A DNA stretch of 64,000 bases from an uncultured Clostridium sp. (GTDB lineage Bacteria; Bacillota; Clostridia; Clostridiales; Clostridiaceae), in assembly GCA_900548455.1 (NCBI GenBank), contig URKQ01000008.1:62001-126000 (forward strand). Reading direction: 5' to 3'. Below, in pieces: positions 17,244 through 25,400 of this stretch. The position numbers were made by a program, and so were the translations under genes. The notes below the pieces were generated by a model, which was given only the letters and a program-made list of their open reading frames with translations, was not told the DNA's origin and ran no database searches. How positions within the stretch are numbered: the stretch's first letter is position 1; each line of letters begins with the position of its first letter.

Positions 17244-18377
17244 ATGAAAATTGCCATTGATGGTAGAGGTATTACCTGGTATAACGGTAGTGGTATAGGA
17301 ACATATACTGAGAACCTTCTTAAAAATCTACTTAACATAGATAATGAAAATTCCTATCAAATATATTGGTCTGGAGATGGCTATGAAAGCTATAAGCGGA
17401 AAAATACCAATATTGTTATGTGCTCAAAAAAATATCAGCGCTTCTTTCAAGATAGTTTTTTTCCAAAAAACTTAAAAAAAGAAAATATATCTCTATACCA
17501 TGTTCCTCAAAATGGAATAGGATTAAATCTATCTATTCCCTGTGTTAAGCTAGTTACAATCCATGATCTTATTCCTTATATTATGCCTGAAACTGTTGGT
17601 AGCGGATACCTTAATAAGTTTTTAAAAGAGATGCCTCTGATTTTAGAAGGATGTTCTGGTATATTAACTGTATCTGAGTATTCTAAATCCGATATATTAA
17701 AGTTTTTTCCTATGGATGAAAATAAGATATGTGTTACTCCTCTTGCAGCTGATAAAAAATATGTTCCAATGGATAAAGAAAAGAGCAGAGCTATTATTAA
17801 AGAAAAATATGGTGTAGATAAGCCATTTATTTTATATATAGGCGGATTCAGTAAAAGAAAAAATGTTTATTCTCTTATCACAGCCTTTGAAAAAGTTTCA
17901 AAGCACATGGATAAAGAATATAACCTGGTTATTGTTGGCTCTTATAGAGATGAATCCCAAGAACTTGTTAAATTAGTAGATAAACTTAATATGAATGACT
18001 ATATAAAATTTACAGGTTTTGCTCCAGATGATGACCTGCCAATTTACTATAATGCATGTGAATGTTTTGTATATCCTTCTTTATATGAAGGATTCGGACT
18101 TCCTCCACTAGAAGCTATGAGTTGCGGCACCCCTGTAATCACTTCAAATACTACTTCAATACCAGAAGTAGTTGGCAACTGTGGAATTTTAATTGATCCA
18201 TACTCAGAAACTCAACTTATAAAATCTATTGAACTTATCCTTAGCAGTGAATCTTTAAGAAATGAATTTAGCAAACTCTCACTTTTACGTTCCAAAGATT
18301 TTTCATGGCAAAAAACAGCTATTAAAACGTTAGAATTTTATAATACTGTTTATACCAAGCAATTAGAACAATTATAA
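17244..18377 (+). CDS. Glycosyltransferase family 4 (CotSA-like)
   Basis: 377 residues, GT-B fold. N-terminal WYNGSGIGTYTE loop (about 12-23) and the E-x7-E motif EGFGLPPLEAMSCG (about 285-298). It resembles the paralogue at 12871 along its whole length, including the YHVPQNGIGL stretch near residue 90, so one is a duplicate of the other. It is divergent from the CotS operon by 133 bp. Probable role: glycosylation of a coat or outer spore layer component. Start ATG with AAGGAG. Confidence 0.93.
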   Translation: MKIAIDGRGITWYNGSGIGTYTENLLKNLLNIDNENSYQIYWSGDGYESYKRKNTNIVMCSKKYQRFFQDSFFPKNLKKENISLYHVPQNGIGLNLSIPCVKLVTIHDLIPYIMPETVGSGYLNKFLKEMPLILEGCSGILTVSEYSKSDILKFFPMDENKICVTPLAADKKYVPMDKEKSRAIIKEKYGVDKPFILYIGGFSKRKNVYSLITAFEKVSKHMDKEYNLVIVGSYRDESQELVKLVDKLNMNDYIKFTGFAPDDDLPIYYNACECFVYPSLYEGFGLPPLEAMSCGTPVITSNTTSIPEVVGNCGILIDPYSETQLIKSIELILSSESLRNEFSKLSLLRSKDFSWQKTAIKTLEFYNTVYTKQLEQL

Positions 18378-18420
18378 AGTAATATCCTAAAGGGAACATT
18401 ATTCCTTTAGGATATTACTT
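18377..18420 (+). terminator. Terminator of the second glycosyltransferase gene
   Basis: AAGTAATATCCTAAAGG (18377-18393) pairs perfectly with CCTTTAGGATATTACTT (18404-18420); a short T-rich tail follows. Confidence 0.85.
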
Positions 18421-18520
18421 TATTGTATTAATTTATAAATTATTGAATATTCTTTAAATTTGTGATATATTCTAGTCAAAGCTTAATAACAAATGTTAGG
18501 TGAAAGGAGTGAATTTTTTT

Positions 18521-18553
18521 ATGCAAAAGTTATATGAGGTGATTTTAAAATAA
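18521..18553 (+). CDS. Putative leader peptide MQKLYEVILK
   Basis: ATG to TAA, ten residues. AAAGGAG at 18503-18509 lies 11 nt before the ATG. No homologue is recognised; the case for translation rests on the ribosome-binding site and the position in front of alternative hairpins and a terminator. Confidence 0.4.
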   Translation: MQKLYEVILK

Positions 18554-18710
18554 TTGCATATGCGTTTAAAAGGATTCTGAGGGAGTATTTACTATACTCT
18601 TTATTTTCTGTACCTTTTAAACAACCTTGATTTAACCTTTCAACCTTAATAGTTAACGTTAGAATTCACGGTACAGGTTAGCGTGTATTTTTTATGTCCA
18701 AATATTAGGT

Positions 18711-18746
18711 ATACCACAGTAGGGTTAATATTACTGTGGTATTTTT
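18711..18746 (+). terminator. Intrinsic terminator inside the rsgA leader
   Basis: ATACCACAGTA (18711-18721) pairs perfectly over 11 bp with TACTGTGGTAT (18732-18742), then TTTT. It lies 140 bp before the rsgA ATG and no gene ends just upstream of it, so it most likely acts as a conditional attenuator. A copy of its left arm, TACCACAG, recurs directly before the rsgA ribosome-binding site (about 18869-18876). Confidence 0.8.
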
Positions 18747-18885
18747 ATGTTCTTTTTGCAAATATCCTAAATTGATAATTTAAATCACTTATAGTTGTTC
18801 TTCTATTCATATAACTTTATTTTATAATCATTAAGCTTTTAAATTTAGGTAAGCTTAATGCTAGCATACCACAGAAGGAGATTTT

Positions 18886-19971
18886 ATGAGTTTAGAAAAG
18901 TTAGGATGGAATACTTATTTTCAAAACAATTTTGAGCCCTATTTAGATTTAGATAGTCAATTATTAGCTGCTAGAGTTATAACTCAGCATAAAGGTAACT
19001 ATATAGTTCGTTCCGAAATAGGTGATTTGAACTGCAAACTAAGTGGTAAATTCATGTATAATGCAGATATTAAAAAAGATTATCCAGCAGTTGGAGATTG
19101 GGTTGTAATTAAAACTATTAATAATATCGAAGCAATCATTACTGCAATGTTACCAAGAAAAAACTATTTTGCTCGTAAACTTGCTATATCAGGCGGTAGA
19201 AAAATGAAAGATGGAATAATGATTGGAGGAAATATAGAAGAACAAATTATAGGTTCCAATATAGATATTGCATTTATTGTAAGTGGTCTTGATGACAATT
19301 TTAATATAGGCCGAATTGAAAGATATATTACCTTAGTTATTAGTAGTGGCGCTACACCCGTTATACTTTTAAATAAATGCGACCTTTGCAATAACATACC
19401 TGATTATATAGAAAAAATAAATACTGTTGCAAAAAAGATAGATGTACATTTCATAAGTGTTATAAATAATATCAATATGAATATCTTTAATAAATATTTA
19501 TGTTGCAGTAAGACCGTAGTATTTCTTGGTTCCTCTGGTGTAGGAAAATCAACGATTATTAATTACATTTTTGGTGATGAAATACAAAGAACAAATGCTA
19601 TAAGCAGTTCTAATGGCAAGGGCACACACACTACCACAAGTAGTCAGCTTTTACAGCATAGTTCAGGCTGCATCGTTATTGATACCCCAGGTATTCGGGA
19701 ACTACAGTTATGGGCTGACGAGGATATCCTTTCCCAAAGTTTCGAAGATATATACTCATTGGCAAATCAGTGTAAATATAGGGACTGCAAGCACGATAAA
19801 GAAGTTGGCTGTGCGGTTAAAGAAGCTCTTGAGAATGGAACATTGAGTATTGAAAGATTTAATAGCTTCAAAACCCAATTGAAAGAACTTAAAACTTTAA
19901 AAGATAGCAAAAAATCCTATTATAATAACAGAATAAATAAATTTAATAAAAGAAATATGAAAAGAGGTTAA
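18886..19971 (+). CDS. rsgA: Ribosome small-subunit maturation GTPase RsgA (long form)
   Basis: 361 residues, longer than the ~290-300 residue YloQ type. Circularly permuted GTPase: G4 NKCD (about 163-166) comes before G1 GSSGVGKST (about 215-223) and G3 DTPG (about 266). An OB-fold precedes the GTPase and a zinc site CKYRDCKHDKEVGC follows it. RsgA acts in 30S subunit maturation. It is followed after 5 bp by an APH-fold kinase gene, so the pair is an operon. Control by the upstream attenuator leader is likely. The genome probably has a second, housekeeping copy, which cannot be checked here. Confidence 0.93.
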   Translation: MSLEKLGWNTYFQNNFEPYLDLDSQLLAARVITQHKGNYIVRSEIGDLNCKLSGKFMYNADIKKDYPAVGDWVVIKTINNIEAIITAMLPRKNYFARKLAISGGRKMKDGIMIGGNIEEQIIGSNIDIAFIVSGLDDNFNIGRIERYITLVISSGATPVILLNKCDLCNNIPDYIEKINTVAKKIDVHFISVINNINMNIFNKYLCCSKTVVFLGSSGVGKSTIINYIFGDEIQRTNAISSSNGKGTHTTTSSQLLQHSSGCIVIDTPGIRELQLWADEDILSQSFEDIYSLANQCKYRDCKHDKEVGCAVKEALENGTLSIERFNSFKTQLKELKTLKDSKKSYYNNRINKFNKRNMKRG

Positions 19972-19976
19972 GTTGA

Positions 19977-20960
19977 ATGTTAAGATTAAAATATTTGTTT
20001 GACAACCAAGATTTGGCTCATATGATACTTGAAAATTGGGAATATGACTATAATGATCCTAATCTTTTAAAGTATTTTAGAATTTCATCAAATGCAGTTT
20101 ATTGGTGTAATAATCAAGACGATACTTTTTTCCTTAGATTTGCACCTGCTGAAGAAAAAATCAAAGAAAAAATACTTGCTGAGCTTGAATTTTTAAAATA
20201 TTTAAGAAATAATGACTATCCTGCAGTAGATACTATTTTATCTAGATCTGGTAACGAACTTGAAGTTGTAAACACCCCCTGGGGAACATTCTATGCTGTT
20301 GCATTTAAAAAAGCCTCTGGCAAACAAATATCACAAACACCTTTGACAAAGAATTTGATCTTCGGTTTAGGTAAATCTTTAGGAAAATTGCATAAACTAA
20401 GTAGTGAATTTGTTCCATTAAACAATAAACGTGATGATTGGCAAGAAACTTTCTGTTGGATGGAAGATGTATTGTCCACCTTTCCAGATCAAGATGATGC
20501 TAAAAATGAACTAAATATACTCAAAGCTTATTTTTCAAAATTACCAAATTCAAAGGAAAATTATGGTCTTATTCATTATGATTTTGAGACTGATAATGTA
20601 TTTTATGATGAGATAACACAAGACTATACCCCTATAGATTTTGATGATGCCATGTATCATTGGTATGCAATGGATTTAGAGCAATCGTTAGATAGCCTAA
20701 AAGAAGATCTTCCAGAAGATCAGGTAGAGCCTTCGGTAAATGAATTTATTACGGGCTATCGTTCTGAATATGATATTTCTGATGAAATGCTTAAATTACT
20801 TCCTGTTTTCAGACGATATGCTAATTTATACGGATATATCCGTATACTTCGCTCTGTAGAAGAAAAGTGGAATAACGAACCTGATTGGATGATAGATTTA
20901 AGAATTACTTTAGAAAATTCATTAAATAATCAAAAAAAATCATTTGGAATTGCCATTTAA
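19977..20960 (+). CDS. APH-fold phosphotransferase (aminoglycoside phosphotransferase family)
   Basis: 327 residues. The catalytic loop HYDFETDN (pattern HxDxxxxN, about residues 201-208) and the metal-binding IDFDDA (about 221-226) are intact, followed by a helical tail. The family covers antibiotic, homoserine and protein kinases, and the sequence does not show which. It is 5 bp downstream of rsgA and shares its leader, so it may act under translation stress. It is not closely similar to the CotS group next door: the C-terminal FLMFPQRYW-type stretch is absent. Confidence 0.85.
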   Translation: MLRLKYLFDNQDLAHMILENWEYDYNDPNLLKYFRISSNAVYWCNNQDDTFFLRFAPAEEKIKEKILAELEFLKYLRNNDYPAVDTILSRSGNELEVVNTPWGTFYAVAFKKASGKQISQTPLTKNLIFGLGKSLGKLHKLSSEFVPLNNKRDDWQETFCWMEDVLSTFPDQDDAKNELNILKAYFSKLPNSKENYGLIHYDFETDNVFYDEITQDYTPIDFDDAMYHWYAMDLEQSLDSLKEDLPEDQVEPSVNEFITGYRSEYDISDEMLKLLPVFRRYANLYGYIRILRSVEEKWNNEPDWMIDLRITLENSLNNQKKSFGIAI

Positions 20961-20972
20961 AATCTTATAAAA

Positions 20973-21018
20973 AACGCTGCTACATTAGCTTTATACTAAT
21001 GCGACAGCGTTATTTTTT
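20973..21018. terminator. Bidirectional terminator between rsgA-APH and manC
   Basis: AACGCTG...CATTAG (from 20973) pairs with CTAATG...CAGCGTT (to 21012), flanked by A-run and T-run. The right arm includes the GCGACAGC core that recurs in other terminators of this window. Confidence 0.85.
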
Positions 21019-21048
21019 ATTTTCCATTATAAATTTTACATTTTAAAC

Positions 21049-22116
21049 TTAAAGGTACGATTGTAAATCCTCCTCATTTTTCATTCCATTAATTAAATCT
21101 TTTATTGCTTGATCCTTACTCTTATCCATAACTAATATGACATCACCAGCATCTACTATAACTAGATCTTTAATTCCGAATCCAATAACTAAACTTTTCT
21201 TACCAAATATGGTGCAGTTATTGCTAGCTTGTAAATATGCTGAACCTAAAACTTTATTTCCTTTCGCTTCCTTTAAAAATCTGCTTAGTGCAGCGAAACT
21301 ACCAATGTCATCCCATTGAAATTCACTTTTTATTACATATGCCTTTCTTGTCTTTTGCATAATACCAAAGTCTACAGATATACCATCTATTAATTTATAC
21401 TCTCTATCTATAACTTCTTCTTCATCTTCTTCGTCTATATGCTTGTATATCTCTGTAATTGAGTTATACATTTTAGGAAGATATTTTTGCATCTCTCTTA
21501 AAAAAACATCTGCCCTCCATACAAACATGCCTGAGTTCCATAAATAAGTACCCTTTGAAATAAAATCTTTTGCTACCTCACCATTAGGTTTTTCTGTGAA
21601 TCTAGCTACTTTGTAAGTCTTCATTGAACTTATAACCGGATCACCCATCTCTATATAGCCATACCCTGTTTCTGCCCTAGTGGGTTCTATTCCTAATGTT
21701 ATCAATCCTCTTTTCTTTTCTGCCATCTCAACTGCAACTTTTAGAGTTTCTAAAAAAGTCTTTTCTCCTTCAATAAAGTGGTCAGATGGTAGTACTATCA
21801 TAACAGCATCTTTATCTCTTTTTAGTAATTTAACTGCTGCTAAACCTATACATGTAGCAGTTTCCTTATTACTTGGTTCAACAAAAATATTATCTTTATT
21901 AATTTGAGATAACTCCCCTTGAATTTTCTCTATATATTCCTTATTTGTAACTACAAATATATTATCTTTATCTACAAAGGGTTCTATACGATGAACTGTA
22001 TTTCGTAAAAAGCTTTCTTCATTATATATACTTAAAAATTGCTTTGGATTATTTGATCTTGATAAGGGATATAGTCGGGTTCCTCTGCCCCCTGCTAGTA
22101 TTAATGCATATATCAC
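21049..22116 (-). CDS. manC: Mannose-1-phosphate guanylyltransferase
   Basis: About 355 residues; makes GDP-mannose from GTP and mannose-1-phosphate. Nucleotidyltransferase signature LILAGGRGTRLYPLSR at the N-terminus, PKQFL, LPSDHFI (about 107-113) and FTEKPN. It lacks the C-terminal phosphomannose isomerase domain of bifunctional forms. Start: the frame opens at a GTG at 22125 that overlaps AAAAGG; the GTG at 22116 lies 8 nt behind that Shine-Dalgarno and gives the usual MIYALILAGG start. It faces the surface-glycan genes across the island and likely feeds the same polysaccharide. Confidence 0.9.
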   Translation of the reverse strand: MIYALILAGGRGTRLYPLSRSNNPKQFLSIYNEESFLRNTVHRIEPFVDKDNIFVVTNKEYIEKIQGELSQINKDNIFVEPSNKETATCIGLAAVKLLKRDKDAVMIVLPSDHFIEGEKTFLETLKVAVEMAEKKRGLITLGIEPTRAETGYGYIEMGDPVISSMKTYKVARFTEKPNGEVAKDFISKGTYLWNSGMFVWRADVFLREMQKYLPKMYNSITEIYKHIDEEDEEEVIDREYKLIDGISVDFGIMQKTRKAYVIKSEFQWDDIGSFAALSRFLKEAKGNKVLGSAYLQASNNCTIFGKKSLVIGFGIKDLVIVDAGDVILVMDKSKDQAIKDLINGMKNEEDLQSYL

Positions 22117-22147
22117 GCGCATCACCTTTTCTATTGCTTAGTTCTAT

Positions 22148-22219
22148 AATATGTTAAATAATTGAATGTGTGAAAATTGTATAGTAAAAAATTTCACTAA
22201 ATTTATACCCTTCCGTATG
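22148..22219 (+). repeat. Left copy of ~73-bp direct repeat flanking the island
   Basis: Begins AATATGTTAAATAATTGAAT and ends ACCCTTCCGTATG. The copy at 29541-29613 is in the same orientation with about eight mismatches and one indel. The pair brackets the BspA/YedE island. Confidence 0.8.
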
Positions 22220-22229
22220 CTATTTAAAT

Positions 22230-22295
22230 ATTGGTATTGAGAAACCCAAGCTTTATCTTAGTGCAATCTTAGATTTGTATAATAGAGAAATTTAG
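22230..22295 (+). pseudogene. Remnant of an IS3-family transposase
   Basis: One frame reads IGIEKPKLYLSAILDLYNREI followed by TAG. KLYLSxILDLYNREI is a conserved stretch of the DDE domain of IS3-family OrfB transposases. Only about 21 codons remain, so it is a dead fragment. It lies directly inside the left direct repeat and supports IS activity at this edge of the island. Confidence 0.7.
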
Positions 22296-22335
22296 GTGTA
22301 TTAACACCTTTATAAAAATTACTTACAAACAGCAC

Positions 22336-22380
22336 AAAAACTGCCAGTAGCTACTCGCTACCGGCAGTTTTTATTTTTTT
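22336..22380 (+). terminator. Hairpin terminator at the left island edge
   Basis: AAAAACTGCC-A-GTAGC pairs with GCTAC-C-GGCAGTTTTT, loop TACTC, then a long T-rich tail. It may belong to the lost IS element; on the minus strand the A-run also gives a tail, so it can end the BspA transcript. Confidence 0.8.
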
Positions 22381-22410
22381 AATTGCCCACTTGATGGGAG
22401 CGGTTCATAC

Positions 22411-22426
22411 TTATTGCGACAGAGCC
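22411..22426 (+). repeat. Left terminal motif of the island (inverted relative to the right end)
   Basis: TTATTGCGACAGAGCC. Its reverse complement matches GGGGCTGTCGCACTAA at 29446-29461 at 14 of 16 positions. The two motifs sit just outside the outer stop codons of the island genes. The core also occurs in ordinary terminators here, so it may be IS ends or terminator debris. Confidence 0.45.
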
Positions 22427-22437
22427 TTTCATTTAAG

Positions 22438-25400
22438 CTAGTTTATTTTCTTTTTACCGAATAGTAAATACACGATACATCCACCCACCAGCACACCTAT
22501 TACAATTCCAATGATGAGGTGATTGTTTCCTATTTTAGCTTTTCCACTCTCCACTTTCTCTTTTGATTCTTCTGTAGATTTGTCCTTGACCTCTTGTTTC
22601 TGTTTTTGCTCTTGTTTTGATTCTTGTTTTGATTCTTGTTCTGGCACCTCTTTTTCATCTACTGTTGCTTCTACTTCTTTTTGATCTACTGTTGTTTCTA
22701 CCTCTTTTTCAACAGGAACATCTTTCTCAACTACATTTTCCACAATCTTTTCCACTATTTTTGTCTCGCATTTATGAGAATTCAATTGTTTATTCAGTGT
22801 GTCTATCTCTGCTTGTAATTGTTCTTTGTCCGCCTTAAGCTGCGCATTCTCTGCTACAAATGGATTAGATGTAATCACAAATGTTTTCGAAATTTCGCCA
22901 TTGTATCCATTTATCCCAGTAACTACAACAGTTGCTGTACCTACTTCAATATTGTTTTTATAGCTTACAACAAAATCTTTTCCTTCTGTTAATCCCTCAA
23001 TACTTACAGTAGGTTTCAACTCTGTACCTGTATAAGAGACTGCATCAGCTGATAATTTAATACTATTCTCATAAACGGAAATAGGCCAAATCCCCGCATA
23101 TGTAATGCTATAAGAATCATCTAGAAAGCTTAAGTGTTCATAATTTTTTGTAATAATTTCAACTATGTGAGAACCATCTTTTCCTGCATTATTTAAAAAT
23201 GGTTTCTCTCCTATTTTTTTAATACTATTTGGTAAATATACAGTTTCCAATAATGCTTCTTTAAACGCATATTTGCCAATATATTCTACACCTTCTTCAA
23301 TTACTAATTTTGTAAGTGTAGTTGCTTTGTATGTACCTTCAAATGCTGAGTCTCCAATTTCTTTGACATTGCCTGGAATGGTCAATGAAGATAAATGGTG
23401 TAGGTGGAATGCCTTTTCACCAATTTTCACAACAGATTTTGGAATAGTAAGAGCTGTTAATCTAGCTCCTGCAAATGCTCTCGCTCCAATTTCAGTAACC
23501 GTATCTGGAATTTCAATGGACTCCAGACGAATATTCATGGAGAATACACCTTGAGGAATAACGGTAACTCCTGAAGAAAGTTTCAGTTCTGTAATGTCAT
23601 TTGTAGCGAACGCTCCATCCCCAAGCTTTGTAACTGTATCTGGAATCTGTACTTTTACAAGATCATTCCCATAAAATGCACGATAACCAATTTCCGTAAC
23701 ACTCTTTAAATCTACTTCTGTTAATGCATTTTGAGAAAATGCATCTTTTCCAATCGTTTGAATACCATTTGGAAGTTTAACAGAACGCATACCATTTGGT
23801 GAATCTACCCCAAACTTTGTAATTACAATTTCATTATCTGGAATCTTAAATGCACCCTCCCCTACTGCAACAATTGTTTTTCCATCTGGAGTTGTATCTG
23901 GAAGAACTAATTCACGTAATTGAGTACGTTTTGCCTGTCCACTTTCTGACCATCCAGTTATGGTTGCGGTACCTTCATCATATGTGAAATCTTTATGATT
24001 CCATCCACTTCCTAGTAATTCATCATAAACAACTCTATGAGAATAGTTGTTTGCATATGATGTATTGTATGCATTTACTTTTGATTCATCTGAAACAAGG
24101 ACAACAACGATTGGTTCCGCTGGCTTTGACTTATTTCCAAAAATACAATCCGCTGCTTTATCTACCGTAGACAGAACAGTTGTACTTGGAAGTGTTACTT
24201 CTTCAATTGCCGAACCGACAAATGCCTCCTGTCCAATACTTAACAACCCTTCATGTAACACTAGAGTTTTAAGTTTTCCTGTATATCCTTCTTGATTTCC
24301 TCTAAACGCATATTTCCCGATATTTTTAACGCCGGAAGGAATTTCCAATGCAACTAAATTGTGATTTTCAAATGCTCGTTGTCCAATTTCTAATAATGTG
24401 CTAGGTAAACTTAATTCTTCCACATGAGTTCCTGCAAATGCCTGTTTTCCTACTTCTTTTACACCTTCTGGAATTGCAATATTCTTTAATTCAACAGCTG
24501 AAGCAAAGGCTGATTGAGGAATCACTTCCACATTCCTAGATAATTTTACTTCTTTCAAGTTAGCACTACCTGTAAAACTTCCAGTTCCCATTATAGTTAC
24601 GCTATCTGGAATAGATACTGATTCTAATTTTGAATTTTGGAAAGCAGTCTGACCAATCTCAACCAATCCATCCGGAAGGTTAATTGCTTTCATTTCTGCT
24701 TCATAAGTCAATGTTGCATTTAACGCAAATGTCCATTTACCTATTTGAGTTAAGCTATCTGGCAAAACAATACTAGCCGGTGTATAGTTTTTATCCCCTT
24801 CGCTATACACAAAAATCCCCTTATTATTTGTACCATCACCTAACGCTACAATCTTCTCTCCTGTTAGTCCTACCTTTGGTAACTCCAGCATTGGATTAAC
24901 CTTAATTTTATCTTTTCCATCGTTTGACAACCCTGTAATGCTTGTACCTGCTACATCATAAGTGAAATCATTTTCATTCCATGATGTATATTTAGATGGA
25001 ATGGTTCCAACAATCAGTTTTTGTACGTTAGACTTTCCATTATCTATATGGTCAATATAATTGCCAGTAGCATCAGCCTTGTACATGTACACAATGCCAC
25101 CTTTTTTCTCTGCAGTTGTTCCTGACGTTACGGGCTCCATACCTGTATTTTGCATAAATGCCCATTTTGCAACTTTCTCTGTATTCACAGGAAGTTGCAC
25201 TGCGCTAATCTTATTAACAGCAAATCCCTGCGCGTCAATGTTTAAAGCAAAATCAGTAGATTCTGTAAAGGATAGTAACTGAATCTGATTCTGAGCAAAA
25301 GAAGCATTTCCGATAAGCATCAATGTTTTTGGAAATATAACCTCAGAAAGTTGGTTTTGTTTAAATGCATTTCCACCAACGTAAATAACTCCTTCTGGTA

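Larger units (their letters stand above)
18496..18746 (+). promoter_or_regulatory. Structured leader with uORF and attenuator upstream of rsgA
   Basis: Within the 508-bp gap before rsgA. A 10-codon ORF (18521-18553) with its own Shine-Dalgarno is followed by nested hairpins: TTAAAAGG (about 18566) with CCTTTTAA (18613-18620) enclosing GAGTAT/ATACTC, then AATTCACG/CGTGTATT (18663-18689), then a perfect terminator at 18711-18746. TTAGGTGAAAGG (18496-18507), which contains the uORF ribosome-binding site, can pair with CCTTTCAACCTTAA (18636-18649). The layout resembles ribosome-mediated attenuators of translation-stress and antibiotic-resistance genes. I could not match it to a named riboswitch. 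Confidence 0.6.

Noticed and set aside
18481..18746. M-box, T-box, guanidine or other named riboswitch in the rsgA leader
   Set aside because: GTTAGGTGA at the start resembles the M-box opening, but none of the conserved core blocks of these classes follow. Kept only as an unassigned attenuator.
22617..22838. Long plus-strand ORFs over the BspA stalk region, and about ten similar ones across the gene
   Set aside because: They are antisense shadows of the repetitive minus-strand reading frame, with low-complexity Leu/Phe-rich translations and no ribosome-binding sites.
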